The notes beneath the pieces are model-generated. The model made no database searches and was not told where the DNA came from. It saw only the letters and a program-made list of their open reading frames with translations. This document shows positions 9,144 to 17,624 of a stretch of 64,000 nt of DNA, one piece after another. The number at the start of each line of letters is the position of its first letter. Positions within the stretch are counted from its first letter, which is position 1. This stretch comes from G016756615 sp035556195 (lineage in GTDB: Bacteria > Pseudomonadota > Alphaproteobacteria > Rhizobiales > Rhizobiaceae): the NCBI GenBank assembly GCA_035556195.1, contig DATMFK010000013.1:62001-126000 (forward strand). The letters run 5' to 3'. The translations under genes were made by a program, and so were the position numbers.

Positions 9144-9244
9144 AGAGCATTTCCGCTTTTCTTCGAATCGCGAAAACGCTCTATCCATTTGTCTTGACGC
9201 AATTCCGGACGCAAAACCGCTGCGCACTTTTGCTGGAATTGCTC
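9144..9244. repeat. Rhizobial interspersed repeat (GAGCATTT...CGAATCGCGAAAACGCTC type)
   Basis: A hairpin-forming block reading AGAGCATTTCCGCTTTTC, then GAATCGCGAAAACGCTCT, followed by GACGCAATTCCGGACGC, CGCTGCGCACTTTTGC and TGGAATTGCTC. From memory this composite is a high-copy intergenic element in Mesorhizobium, Sinorhizobium and related genera. It lies between the divergent helicase and YdcZ genes. Confidence 0.75.
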
Positions 9245-9260
9245 TGGTCTCGGAGCGAGC

Positions 9261-9710
9261 ATGGGCCGTTCGGCGGACTGGCTGATCGCGTTGGCGGCGG
9301 GCGCCGTGCTCGCCGCGATGATCCAGGTGAACAGTGTTCTCGCCGCGCACAGCACGGCCTTTTTCGCGTCCTGGATCGCCCATGGGGTCGGAGCACTCGC
9401 CGCCCTTGCCTTCATGGCCACCATATCCTGGAAGGTCGACGCGGGGCGGATGCGGAAGCCGCCGCTATGGTCCTATCTGGGCGGCATACCCGGGGCCTTC
9501 ACCGTTGTCCTGGCGTCCGTCACGATCAATGGCGGCCTCTCCCTGTCCGTGACCATCGCGCTGATGCTGGCGGGGCAGGTCGCTTTCGGCATGGCCGCCG
9601 ATCAATTCGGCCTGTTCGGCGTGATGCGCCGCAAGCTCGGCGGTCGCGATCTACTCGTCGTGTTGGCCGTGCTCGCGGGCAGCCTGCTCCTTCTCTTCGG
9701 TGGCGCATGA
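9261..9710 (+). CDS. YdcZ/DUF606-family DMT membrane protein, subunit A
   Basis: A 149-aa protein with five predicted membrane helices, a half-size DMT transporter of the YdcZ (DUF606) type. Family-like features are the N-terminal GAVLAAMIQVNSVLA and the segment VTIALMLAGQVAFGMAADQFGLFG. Its stop codon overlaps the start of the next gene by ATGA, so the pair is translationally coupled and probably forms a heterodimer with inverted topology. No substrate is known for most members. Confidence 0.85.
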   Translation: MGRSADWLIALAAGAVLAAMIQVNSVLAAHSTAFFASWIAHGVGALAALAFMATISWKVDAGRMRKPPLWSYLGGIPGAFTVVLASVTINGGLSLSVTIALMLAGQVAFGMAADQFGLFGVMRRKLGGRDLLVVLAVLAGSLLLLFGGA

Positions 9711-10129
9711 GCTGGCTCGTTTTCCTCGCCCTGCTGAACGGCGTGCTGATCGGCGCAAGCCGGGCCATCAACGCGCGTCTGGGCATGTCGCTCGGCGCGT
9801 TCCGGTCGTCCTTCTGGAATCATCTCGGCGGCTTCCTGCTGCTCGCAGCGTTGCTGTTGGCCTTGTCGGACCAAGGCTGGAGGACGGTATCCGACGCCCC
9901 GCTTTTCGCCTATTTCGGGGGTGCGCTCGGCGCGCTCTTCGTGGCCATGAACAACCGCGTCATTCCGCGTATCGGCAATGTGGCGTCGCTCGTGCTGGTC
10001 ATCGGTGGTCAGATGGCGGCCGGCCTGGCGATCGACTATCTCGGCAAGGACCTGCTGCCCGCCCCCTGGCAACTCGCGGGCCTGGTGCTGATTGCGGCCG
10101 GCGCAAGCCTGGCGCGCGGCAGACGATAG
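9707..10129 (+). CDS. YdcZ/DUF606-family DMT membrane protein, subunit B
   Basis: A 140-aa partner of the preceding gene with about five membrane helices. It shows the same family motifs, for example NGVLIGASRAINARLG and LVIGGQMAAGLAIDYLG, paralogous to QVNSVLA and MLAGQVAFGMAADQFG in subunit A. The ATG overlaps the upstream stop by 4 bp. Together the two halves make up one full transporter. Confidence 0.85.
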   Translation: MSWLVFLALLNGVLIGASRAINARLGMSLGAFRSSFWNHLGGFLLLAALLLALSDQGWRTVSDAPLFAYFGGALGALFVAMNNRVIPRIGNVASLVLVIGGQMAAGLAIDYLGKDLLPAPWQLAGLVLIAAGASLARGRR

Positions 10130-10292
10130 ATCGAGGCCGAAGAGGGCTGCGCGGCCCTTGCACCCGCCTGATCGCCATCGCCGCCCTCGTATGAGGATGT
10201 ATGAAGCACCATCCATTTCATGCACCTCCTACACCTTATGCCTAGGGCCTGCATGCCTACACGCTGTGGTAGTTTCTCGCCCAGGTGGCAAG

Positions 10293-10311
10293 GCCCCGAA
10301 GGCTACGGGGC
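10293..10311. promoter_or_regulatory. Small GC hairpin in leader of exosortase cassette
   Basis: GCCCCG and CGGGGC flank a 7-nt loop, 18 bp before the ATG of the candidate substrate gene and just upstream of its GGAGG ribosome-binding site. It may modulate translation initiation. It is short and unproven. Confidence 0.25.
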
Positions 10312-10328
10312 ACGGCTTGGAGGCTAAC

Positions 10329-10553
10329 ATGACAGACTTGAGAGCCTTGGTAGGGGCTGGCGCGATCGTGTTGTTGTCGCTCAGCCCGAGTTTCGCCTTG
10401 GGTGAACTGCTGCCACCGGGATCAGGCAATCCCGGTAGCCCGCCACAGTCGCATTCCGCTCCCGGTCCGGTGGTCGGCGTGGGGCTTCCCGCAATGATCG
10501 CCGTCGGCGGCTACATGTGGTTCCGCTATCGTTCCAGGCAAAAGAAGAAGTAG
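10329..10553 (+). CDS. Small exported protein with C-terminal sorting-signal architecture (candidate exosortase substrate)
   Basis: A 74-aa protein. Residues 1-24 form a signal peptide (TM-like stretch ending PSFALG), then come a Pro/Gly/Ser-rich stretch, a motif PGPVVGVGLPAM, one hydrophobic helix, and a basic tail RYRSRQKKK. This tripartite C-terminus (short motif, membrane helix, Arg/Lys cluster) is how PEP-CTERM-type exosortase substrates look, although the motif here is not PEP. A GGAGG ribosome-binding site precedes ATG 10329. The next gene encodes an exosortase-like protease, so a dedicated enzyme-substrate pair is inferred. The mature secreted part would be only about 25 residues. Confidence 0.7.
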   Translation: MTDLRALVGAGAIVLLSLSPSFALGELLPPGSGNPGSPPQSHSAPGPVVGVGLPAMIAVGGYMWFRYRSRQKKK

Positions 10554-10588
10554 GCGCGCGCCATCGCCGGCAGCCGCGGGACAAGTTC

Positions 10589-11467
10589 GTGACATATGAT
10601 TCGTCGCGGAAGGCAGGAGCGACCTCCGGTTTCGGCTCGGACACCGTCGCCGGAGGGCGCCTTTGGCTTACCCGAAACGAACTCTACAGCGGGCTGGCCG
10701 TCGTCGGCTTCGCCAATGGGATGAGCGAGCGGGCCTCGGACGAGATTGCCCGAGCAGGCGTGACCGGCGCTCTTTTCAACACATTCGACGTCAGCGCCAT
10801 CGTCTGGGCGGCGCTGATCGTCGCCCTCTGGCTCCTGTTGCGGGCGGAACCCGAGCGGGTGCGGACAGCAGACATCGCGGTGGGGGTCTCCGCCTCCGCG
10901 GCATTTCTCGTCCCGGTGCCGTCGCTCGCCTGGCTGGCGATCGCCGGCATGGCCACGCGTCTCGTATGGACATCGGCGCCGCGAAGCCGGATGCGCAGGG
11001 GCGCGGTCGTGCTCGGCGCCCTCACGGTGCCGATGCTATGGGCGCGCCTGCTGTTTGCGTCCCTGAGCAATACCCTGCTCGGCATCGACGCGAAGCTGGT
11101 TGGCTGGATGGTCGGCGTCCAAAGCACAGGGAATGCCATTCCCTTCGCCGACGGCTCCGGCCTGCTTTTCCTGGAGCCGGCCTGCTCTTCCCTCACTAAC
11201 GTGTCGCTCGCGCTTCTCTGCGGCGTCGTATTCGTGAAGGCCCACGGCCGGTCATGGACACGTCCGGTCATTGCCACCATGTTGTTCGCCTGCGTCGCCA
11301 CGGTGGCCATCAATGTCCTGCGCATCAGCATGATCGGAGTGTTCCCCGTCACCTATGACGTGATGCATGGTGGGATCGGCGCGACGCTTGTCGCCTGGGC
11401 AACGATCATCACGGTGACGCTCATATACACGAAATGGATCAAGCCCCATGCGCCTGATCCTGCTTAG
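10589..11467 (+). CDS. Exosortase/archaeosortase-family transpeptidase
   Basis: A roughly 292-aa polytopic membrane protein. The exosortase catalytic triad is recognisable: Cys199 in EPACSSLTNVSLALL, Arg245 in INVLRISMIG, and His260 in DVMHGGIGATL. In this family Cys attacks the substrate at its sorting motif near the membrane. The start is uncertain: GTG 10589 is used here, but an in-frame ATG at 10517 (overlapping the substrate gene) and ATG 10721 exist. The 3' end overlaps the next gene by 20 bp. Neighbours are a candidate substrate upstream, and a small exported protein and a GT25 glycosyltransferase downstream. That glycan link is common for exosortases. Confidence 0.8.
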   Translation: MTYDSSRKAGATSGFGSDTVAGGRLWLTRNELYSGLAVVGFANGMSERASDEIARAGVTGALFNTFDVSAIVWAALIVALWLLLRAEPERVRTADIAVGVSASAAFLVPVPSLAWLAIAGMATRLVWTSAPRSRMRRGAVVLGALTVPMLWARLLFASLSNTLLGIDAKLVGWMVGVQSTGNAIPFADGSGLLFLEPACSSLTNVSLALLCGVVFVKAHGRSWTRPVIATMLFACVATVAINVLRISMIGVFPVTYDVMHGGIGATLVAWATIITVTLIYTKWIKPHAPDPA

Positions 11468-11927
11468 CCTTTTCTTTGCCCTGCTGCTGGGGGCCAGCTT
11501 CGGCGCCAAGGTCCACGCCAATTTCGGCCGCGGCCTGGCAGCGAGCGATCCCGACGACGCCGACATCCTCGCCCTTCTCAGCCGGCACGGCTTCACGATC
11601 ACGCGCGCGCCACCCGGTACCGATCCGGTCTGGCTCACCGGCCGGAAGGGGGACTGCGCCATTGATATCGCCAGCGTCTCGCCGCGCGGTTGGCACCGCA
11701 CTGCGGTCGACTGGCGCGCGAGCGGCGGAACGCTGCGCTACGCGGCGGAGGGCGGGCTCTTCGACCAGCAGCCGATCCTGGGACCGACGTTGATCCATTA
11801 TCTCAACCGGCTGAAGCGATATGCGGGTATCGACGCGCCGGCCGTGAAGGTGCGTGCGATAATCATCGCGCCGGAATGCCCGGCGGACGCCGTTCTCATG
11901 ACCGAGCTTGCCGCCTTGTCCGAATGA
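11448..11927 (+). CDS. Exported protein of exosortase cassette, function unknown
   Basis: A 159-aa protein with an N-terminal signal or anchor helix (MRLILLSLFFALLLGASFG) and a small mixed domain containing two cysteines (GDCAID and APECPAD). It overlaps the exosortase gene by 20 bp, so coupled translation is expected. By position it resembles the EpsI-like or other accessory proteins that accompany exosortases, but I do not recognise the family. It may assist substrate presentation or attach to the processed product. Confidence 0.7.
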   Translation: MRLILLSLFFALLLGASFGAKVHANFGRGLAASDPDDADILALLSRHGFTITRAPPGTDPVWLTGRKGDCAIDIASVSPRGWHRTAVDWRASGGTLRYAAEGGLFDQQPILGPTLIHYLNRLKRYAGIDAPAVKVRAIIIAPECPADAVLMTELAALSE

Positions 11928-12008
11928 CCGGGCTGGGTGCGACGGCGGTCGAGCCGCTTTCCGCCATCCCACATTGAAGACCGCGGTCTGCTCATATAGA
12001 TCGGGCGC

Positions 12009-12761
12009 ATGGACCAACTGCCGTTCTATGTCGTCAACCTTGCGCGCTCGCCGGACAGGCGGGCCGCCATGAAGCGCAGGCTCGACACGCTTGGCCTCGC
12101 CCATGCGTTCTTCGACGGTGTCGACGCGTCCAGGGGCGAGCATCTGCCGGTGTCTCGCTATGCGCCGAGATGGGCGCGATGGCTTCGCCAGCGCCCCATG
12201 AGCGCGGCCGAGATCGGCTGCTTCGCCAGCCATTATCGCCTCTGGCAGCAGTGCGCTTCAGGCGCCGAACCGATGATCGTGATGGAGGATGATGTCACGG
12301 TCGACGACGGATTCGCCGACGTCGTTCCGCTGGTGCGGGACGCCGTCACGGGCTCCGGTTTCGTCCGTTTGGCGGGCCTCAACGAGGTCGACTCGATGAC
12401 GATCCGGCAGCTCGACGCGTGCTATCGCCTCGCCCGCTTGCTCAAGGGTCCGGCCGGGACGCAATGCTACGCCATCTCGCCCGGAGGCGCGGGCAAGCTG
12501 CTCGCGGGCGCCGACCGCTGGATCGAGCCGGTTGACGACTATCTCGACCGCTTCTGGAGCCATGGTGTCCAAAGCATGGCCATATTGCCCTACCGGGTCC
12601 ACCACGACGACGAGCAGCCGTCGCTGATCGGCAAGGACAGGGACAATCGCCAGCGCTCGATCATCGGAGCGGTCGGCCGTACCGTCAGCGGGCTTTATGC
12701 CTCGCTCGCGCGCCGCCTTTCCAACATCCGCCATCTCGGCCTTGGTGCTCTGCGCGGCTGA
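12009..12761 (+). CDS. Glycosyltransferase family 25 (LPS biosynthesis type)
   Basis: A 250-aa cytoplasmic glycosyltransferase of the GT25 family. Family features are the N-terminal FYVVNLARSPDRRAAMKRRL, the SAAEIGCFASHYRLWQQ segment and the metal-binding MIVMEDDVTV (EDD). It would transfer a hexose to lipo-oligosaccharide or a protein-bound glycan. It follows the exosortase cassette with an 81-bp gap and may belong to the same transcript. It could modify the surface molecule to which the sorted protein is joined, which is an inference. Confidence 0.88.
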   Translation: MDQLPFYVVNLARSPDRRAAMKRRLDTLGLAHAFFDGVDASRGEHLPVSRYAPRWARWLRQRPMSAAEIGCFASHYRLWQQCASGAEPMIVMEDDVTVDDGFADVVPLVRDAVTGSGFVRLAGLNEVDSMTIRQLDACYRLARLLKGPAGTQCYAISPGGAGKLLAGADRWIEPVDDYLDRFWSHGVQSMAILPYRVHHDDEQPSLIGKDRDNRQRSIIGAVGRTVSGLYASLARRLSNIRHLGLGALRG

Positions 12762-13021
12762 TCCTGCAGGCAGGTGGATGCCGCTTCCGCGGAGGCGAGG
12801 AAGGCCTTTATCGTGATATGGTGGTTCCTGTCGGCGGTACAGCGAGGCTGACCATCGAAGAAGACCGCGCCGGCCCGGGCCCGTCCGCAACGGGAGTTTC
12901 CGGCGCAGAAGACCGGCTGCCGGGCAAGGACAGCCGAGCTCGATCGTGAGGCGAAGGGCATGATCCGCCGGCAAAAGACCATCCACTGCGTCTCGTGAGG
13001 ACCTGAGGTCAAAGGGAGAGA

Positions 13022-13402
13022 ATGATGCTGAGCAACAAGCAACCTGTCGCCACCATTGCCGTGCGCGATCTCGACACGGCGCGCCGCTTCTACGAAGACA
13101 AGATCGGCCTGACCCCGGCCAGGGAAGAGGAAGGACCTGCCCTCACCTTTCGGTGCGGGGCCTTTTCGCTGCTCGTCTACAAATCGGACTACGCCGGCAC
13201 CAACAAGGCGACGTCGGTGACCTGGATGGTTGGCGACGAGATTGGCGACATCGTCCGCCAGCTCGGTTCGAAGGGGGTGGCTTTCGAACAATACGACATG
13301 CCCGACGTCGTGAGGGACGGCGACGTCCATGTCTTCGGAGCGATCAAGTCTGCCTGGTTCAAGGATCCAGACGGCAATATCCACGCGCTGGTGAACGGCT
13401 AA
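13022..13402 (+). CDS. VOC family (glyoxalase/bleomycin-resistance-like) protein
   Basis: A 126-aa single vicinal-oxygen-chelate domain. The N-terminal half begins with ATIAVRDLDTARRFYEDKIG, and the C-terminal half ends with SAWFKDPDGNIHALVNG, where the conserved His/Glu metal ligand positions usually fall. A GGGAGAG ribosome-binding site precedes ATG 13022, with a second ATG immediately after. Substrate unknown. It converges on the small gene at 13424. Confidence 0.85.
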   Translation: MMLSNKQPVATIAVRDLDTARRFYEDKIGLTPAREEEGPALTFRCGAFSLLVYKSDYAGTNKATSVTWMVGDEIGDIVRQLGSKGVAFEQYDMPDVVRDGDVHVFGAIKSAWFKDPDGNIHALVNG

Positions 13403-13423
13403 GGAAGATCGAAGCCACGACGC

Positions 13424-13732
13424 TCAGAGCTGGTCGTTGTATGGCAGCTTGGTTTGCGCCACCGTCCTGGCGAGTTGCGAGAAGGACGGAACGCCGGTCT
13501 CCGACTGGGCGAGGTTCGCCGATTGCAGGAAGCGGATCGGAAAACACACCGCGTCGCGGTTTGCCGGCGACATGTCCTCGTAGAGGCGTTCCTCTCCGAT
13601 CACATTGGCCTCGGCCCGACGCAGCGCCTCGTCGATCTCGTCGATGGTGAGCAGGCCCTTGTGCACGAGCACGTTGTTGATCGAGGCGATGGCCATCAGC
13701 AGGCCTTCCAGTTGCAGATTGGCGACGTTCAT
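13424..13732 (-). CDS. Conserved hypothetical protein (102 aa)
   Basis: A 102-aa soluble protein of unknown function, predicted mostly helical, with a segment LTIDEIDEALRRAEANV. It has no signal peptide and one cysteine. ATG 13732 is favoured over 13747 because GGGAGC lies 7 nt upstream. The hydrophobic/acidic helix pattern and length suggest a small conserved alphaproteobacterial protein, but I cannot name the family. Confidence 0.65.
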   Translation of the reverse strand: MNVANLQLEGLLMAIASINNVLVHKGLLTIDEIDEALRRAEANVIGEERLYEDMSPANRDAVCFPIRFLQSANLAQSETGVPSFSQLARTVAQTKLPYNDQL

Positions 13733-13854
13733 GGATTGGGCTCCCATTCAATGCCAGGGTGGAGACGGCGCCCACCGTCCCCCTAAGTTTCGCAGACGCT
13801 CCAGATAAGGCAACGGGTCGGATCGCGGTCCGGCAGCGACCGAACCCGTCGGCC

Positions 13855-15225
13855 TCACAACAAGGTTCCCCCGAGAATGGCAAGGGCGGCCGTGAAGTAG
13901 ATGACCAGCCCCGTCACGTCGACCAGAGTGGCCACGAACGGAGCCGAGGCGCTCGCCGGGTCAAAGCCGATCCGCTGGAGGATAAAGGGAAGCATCGACC
14001 CGGCGAGCGAGCCGAAGGTGACGATTCCGACCAGGGCCACCCCTACCGTAAAGGCGATGAGGGCCCAGTGCTCGCCGTAATCGTAGAACCCGAGCTGCTG
14101 CCACACGGTGACGCGGATCATGCCGATCAGGCCCAGGATCGTCCCGAGGGTGATGCCGGTAGGCAGTTCCCGCAAGGCGACACGCCACCAGTCCCGCAGC
14201 CGCACTTCCCGCAAGGCGAGCGCCCGGATCAGCAGGGACGTCGCCTGCGAGCCGGAGTTGCCGCCGGAGCTCATGATCAGGGGAATGAATAGGGTGAGCA
14301 CGATGGCCTTCTCCAGCTCGCCCTCGAAATATTGCATGGCGCTGGCGGTCAGCATCTCGCTGAGGAACAGGACACAAAGCCAGCCGGCACGCTTGCGGAT
14401 CATTTCGCCGAAGCCGATCTGCATATAGGGCTCGGTCAGGGCCACCATGCCGCCGAATTTCTGCACGTCCTCGGTGCTCTCCTGGAAAATGGCGTCGATG
14501 ATGTCGTCGACGGTCACGATCCCGACGACCTGCCCCCTGTCGACGACCGGAACGGCCAGGAGATCGTATTTCGAGATGATCCGCGCCACCTCCTCGCGGT
14601 CGGTGACGGGCGTGACCGTGACGGGACGCCGGGGGCTGGCGACGGAGAGGATCGGGGCACCAGCTTCGCCCGCTATGAGCCGCCTCAGCGAGACCGTCTG
14701 GACCAGCCTTTTCGTCCGTGGTTCGAGCACGTAGATGGCGTAAACGGTCTCGCGCGTCCGCTCGACCCGGCGGATATGGTCAAGGGTCTGCGCGACCGTC
14801 CATGTGGTCGGGACGCTGACGAACTCGGTCGTCATGATGCTGCCGGCCGTATCCGGCGGGTAGGAAAGGAGCCGCAGAACCGAGAGCCTCGTCTCGTCGT
14901 CGAGGCGATCCAGCATAGCGGAGCGGCGGGGCTCCTCGATGTCGCGGAAGACCTCGGCGACCCGGTCCGCGGACATGCCGGACAGGAGGTCTGTCGCCCG
15001 GCCCTCCGGCAGTGTCGCGATCAGATCGGCTGGCGCTTCCAGTTCCGGCTGGTCCAGCACCTCGACCGCCCGGTCGAGCGGCAGCCGGGCAAGCACCTCC
15101 GAGGCAACCTCGGTGGTCTGGTCGTTCAGGATCTCGGCGATGTCGGCGACGTGTTGGTCCGCCAACTTCGCCACGAGTACAGAGGGGTCGCGCTCGACTT
15201 CGGATGCGCTGGTGTTGTCTTGCAT
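13855..15225 (-). CDS. mgtE: Magnesium transporter MgtE
   Basis: A 456-aa Mg2+ channel. Residues 20-135 form the N-domain of helical repeats (LARLPLDRAVEVLDQP), and about 140-265 form a CBS pair (TVDDIIDAIFQES at its end). The C-terminal five helices include the conserved PLIMSSGGNSGSQATSLLIR, which lines the pore. The protein senses cytoplasmic Mg2+ through the N and CBS domains. Immediately upstream on the same strand lies a decayed NRAMP-like fragment, suggesting an original metal-transport pair. No Mg2+ riboswitch could be recognised in the 274-bp leader. Confidence 0.95.
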   Translation of the reverse strand: MQDNTSASEVERDPSVLVAKLADQHVADIAEILNDQTTEVASEVLARLPLDRAVEVLDQPELEAPADLIATLPEGRATDLLSGMSADRVAEVFRDIEEPRRSAMLDRLDDETRLSVLRLLSYPPDTAGSIMTTEFVSVPTTWTVAQTLDHIRRVERTRETVYAIYVLEPRTKRLVQTVSLRRLIAGEAGAPILSVASPRRPVTVTPVTDREEVARIISKYDLLAVPVVDRGQVVGIVTVDDIIDAIFQESTEDVQKFGGMVALTEPYMQIGFGEMIRKRAGWLCVLFLSEMLTASAMQYFEGELEKAIVLTLFIPLIMSSGGNSGSQATSLLIRALALREVRLRDWWRVALRELPTGITLGTILGLIGMIRVTVWQQLGFYDYGEHWALIAFTVGVALVGIVTFGSLAGSMLPFILQRIGFDPASASAPFVATLVDVTGLVIYFTAALAILGGTLL

Positions 15226-15499
15226 GGCTCACCTCTTTTCCAACCAGCCGTCACAGGCCGGTCGCGGGCGAGCCGATCAGGCGATCAGGCGTTCGTGCGG
15301 GCCGGTGACGGCGAAGGCAATCGACTGTGACTGTCGCTTGGCATGGGGTTTATGGCTCCTAAGGGGCGCTGCCGGGCGGAAGCAGGACAGCAACGCGACG
15401 CAGGCATGCGCCTCCGCGCGGTGGCTGTCAATACGGACGATGGGCAGGGCAACGCCCGAATCGGCGCGCGAGCGAAGGACAGGGCCAGAGGATCGAGCC

Positions 15500-15720
15500 T
15501 CAGAACGACGTTCCCAGCATCGCAACCATGGCCAGCGTCATCACGGCCGTGACCACCCGGCGAGCCCGCGGAGCCAGCCCCGAACGGGAAAGCGGCCCAT
15601 GATGTCGGCCCGGGAGGCGACCAGCATCATGACCACCATCACCGGCACGGCGATGATGCCGTCGAGCACCGCCGTTCGCGCGCTTCGCCCAAGGCCAAGC
15701 GCATTTCCTGAATGACACCA
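15500..15720 (-). pseudogene. NRAMP-type Mn2+/divalent metal transporter, C-terminal remnant (frameshifted)
   Basis: Read on the minus strand, this piece gives GNALGLGRSARTAVLDGIIA, then VPVMVVMMLVASRADIMGRF, then a +1 frameshift after LAGW, and resumes as VTAVMTLAMVAMLGTSF with a stop at 15500. The pattern of two membrane helices around an IMGRF-type turn followed by a WxxTAVM helix is the C-terminus of alphaproteobacterial NRAMP transporters. Upstream of about 15700 homology is lost. It is a short, non-functional relic next to mgtE. The family assignment is from memory and should be checked. Confidence 0.55.
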
Positions 15721-15946
15721 TCGTCGCCAGACCTGCCTTGTCAGGCTGGAACCGAATGTCTAGCGTCGGCCCCGCATGTCCGGTGCATGCAATGGTGTCC
15801 GCGAGAAGGACGACGGGAGGTCGACCGAAGGCGACGACGGCATCCGTGATTCGCGCCGGCCGGCGTGCCGAGGCACGCCGCGGGCAAGGCCGTGATGGGC
15901 GGATCCGCGTTCGCGACCGGCTCGGTGATGGTGGAGGCCAAAGATC

Positions 15947-17032
15947 GTGAGGAACGGCCAAGCGAGCAAAGCCGTGAGAGCCGGAATCGAGCCGCTCAGA
16001 AATTTCGTGCACAAGGTGCTTGTGGCGGCCGGAGCGGACGAGCCGACGGCGAATGCCGTGACCCGCGCCATGATGCATGGTTCCCGGCTCGGCGTCGACA
16101 GCCACGGCGTGCGGTTGCTTGGCCACTATGTCCAGGCCTTGGCCGGCGGCCGGGTCAACCCGCGCCCGACAATGCGGCTGGCCGGCCGCGTGGGGGCGGT
16201 GGCGTCTCTGGACGCGGATCATGGTCACGGCGCGCTTGCGACCTATGCCGCCATGAATCATGCCACGCGGCTCGCCGGCCGGTTCGGCATCGGAGCCGTC
16301 GCGATCCGCAACGGCTCCCATTTCGGACCGGCCGGCGCCTTCGCGCTCGAGGCGGCCGAGCATGGTTTCATCGGCATGGCATTCTGCAACTCAGACTCTT
16401 TCGTGCGGCTGCATGACGGAGCGTCGCGGTTTCACGGCACCAACCCGATCGCCTGCGCCGTTCCTGTCGAAGGCGGCGATCCCTGGCTTCTCGACATGGC
16501 GACGAGCGCCATCCCCTACAATAGGGTGCAGCTCTATCGGAGCCTCGGACTCGAGTTGCCAACCGGCGTGGCGTCGGATTCCCGCGGCCTGGACACGACA
16601 GACGCAAATACGGCCGAGATGCTCGCGCCGCTCGGCGCGGCGTTCGGCTTCAAGGGGGCCGGGCTCGCGGGCCTCGTCGAGATCCTGAGCGCGGTCCTTT
16701 CCGGCATGAAGCTCAGCCCCGAGCTCGCTCCGATGGGCGGACCCGATTTCGCGACACCCCGGCAGCTCGGCGCGTTCGTGCTGGCGCTGAAGCCCGACGC
16801 CTTCGTCGACAAGGCGACCTTCGACGACGGCATGCGCCGCTACCTGGTCGCGCTCCGCGCCTCGCCGCCCCGTGCCGGCCAGGTCGTCATGGCCCCGGGC
16901 GACCGCGAATGGGCGGAGGCGCGAAGACGAGCGGAGGAGGGCGTGCCCATCGATCCGATGACGGCGAGCCTATTCAGAGACTTGGCCGAGCGCCATGGCG
17001 TGCCCCTGCCCTTCGCCGACGCCGGACTTTGA
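15947..17032 (+). CDS. Malate/L-lactate dehydrogenase family (Ldh_2) oxidoreductase
   Basis: A 361-aa NAD(P)-dependent dehydrogenase of the LDH2/MDH2 family, not related to classic lactate dehydrogenase. Family motifs are HGSRLGVDSHGVRLLGHYV with the catalytic His region near residue 55, the AIRNGSHFGPAGAFALEAA segment with the His typical of this fold, and TNPIACAVP. Members oxidise (2R)-hydroxyacids or reduce cyclic imines such as piperideine-2-carboxylate. The start is GTG 15947 after GGAGG. No obvious operon partner is present. Confidence 0.85.
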   Translation: MRNGQASKAVRAGIEPLRNFVHKVLVAAGADEPTANAVTRAMMHGSRLGVDSHGVRLLGHYVQALAGGRVNPRPTMRLAGRVGAVASLDADHGHGALATYAAMNHATRLAGRFGIGAVAIRNGSHFGPAGAFALEAAEHGFIGMAFCNSDSFVRLHDGASRFHGTNPIACAVPVEGGDPWLLDMATSAIPYNRVQLYRSLGLELPTGVASDSRGLDTTDANTAEMLAPLGAAFGFKGAGLAGLVEILSAVLSGMKLSPELAPMGGPDFATPRQLGAFVLALKPDAFVDKATFDDGMRRYLVALRASPPRAGQVVMAPGDREWAEARRRAEEGVPIDPMTASLFRDLAERHGVPLPFADAGL

Positions 17033-17198
17033 CGAGAGAAAGAAGCAGGAAATTTGAGATCATCGCGGCCCGCTTTTCGTGCCCGGTCTCATTTTCAAGC
17101 ACTGACGGCCGGCTGGCACATGGTTTCCTGGCAGGACGGCGCTATAGTCCCGGATGGCCGCACGCGCGGCGCCCCGAACAAGGATCAGGAGGAAAACC

Positions 17199-17624
17199 AT
17201 GGACCGTCACGCAACAGCCGTCTGGAAGGGAAATCTCAAGGAAGGCAGCGGCACGCTCGAGAGCCAGAGCGGCGTTCTGAGCGGCACCCCCTATTCCTTC
17301 AAGAACCGTTTCGAGGACGAAAGCGGCAAGTCTGGTACCAATCCGGAAGAACTGCTCGCGGCGGCCCATGCCGGCTGCTTCGCCATGCAGCTATCGCATT
17401 TCCTCGCCGAGAACGGCACGCCGGCCGAGAAGCTCGACGCCAAGGCCGTCGTCACGCTTGTGCCCGGCACGGGCATCACCCAGAGCGCGCTGACGCTCAC
17501 CGGCACCGTGCCCGGCGTCGACGCGGCGAAGTTCAAGGAACTTGCCGAGAAAGCCAAGGAAAACTGCCCCGTCTCCAAGGCGCTCGGCGCCATCAAGCTC
17601 ACGCTCGACGCGCGGTTGGGGTAA
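17199..17624 (+). CDS. osmC: OsmC family peroxiredoxin
   Basis: A 141-aa OsmC-type organic hydroperoxide reductase. The two active cysteines are present in AAAHAGCFAMQLSHFL (Cys near 61) and ENCPVSKAL (Cys near 126), with the GTNPEELLAAAHAGCFAM signature. It detoxifies hydroperoxides using a thiol reductant. AGGAGG lies 5-10 nt before ATG 17199. It is monocistronic. Confidence 0.92.
   Translation: MDRHATAVWKGNLKEGSGTLESQSGVLSGTPYSFKNRFEDESGKSGTNPEELLAAAHAGCFAMQLSHFLAENGTPAEKLDAKAVVTLVPGTGITQSALTLTGTVPGVDAAKFKELAEKAKENCPVSKALGAIKLTLDARLG

Noticed and set aside
10230..10328. c-di-GMP (GEMM) riboswitch or sigma-54 promoter before the exosortase cassette
   Set aside because: Neither the GEMM consensus nor a GG-N10-GC spacing could be found; only a small hairpin is present.
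15226..15499. Mg2+ (M-box or ykoK) riboswitch upstream of mgtE
   Set aside because: No conserved M-box core could be recognised, and the region also borders the NRAMP remnant.
15721..15946. Possible short coding remnants between the NRAMP fragment and the Ldh_2 gene
   Set aside because: Frames on both strands are short and show no recognisable motif; I could not support any gene.
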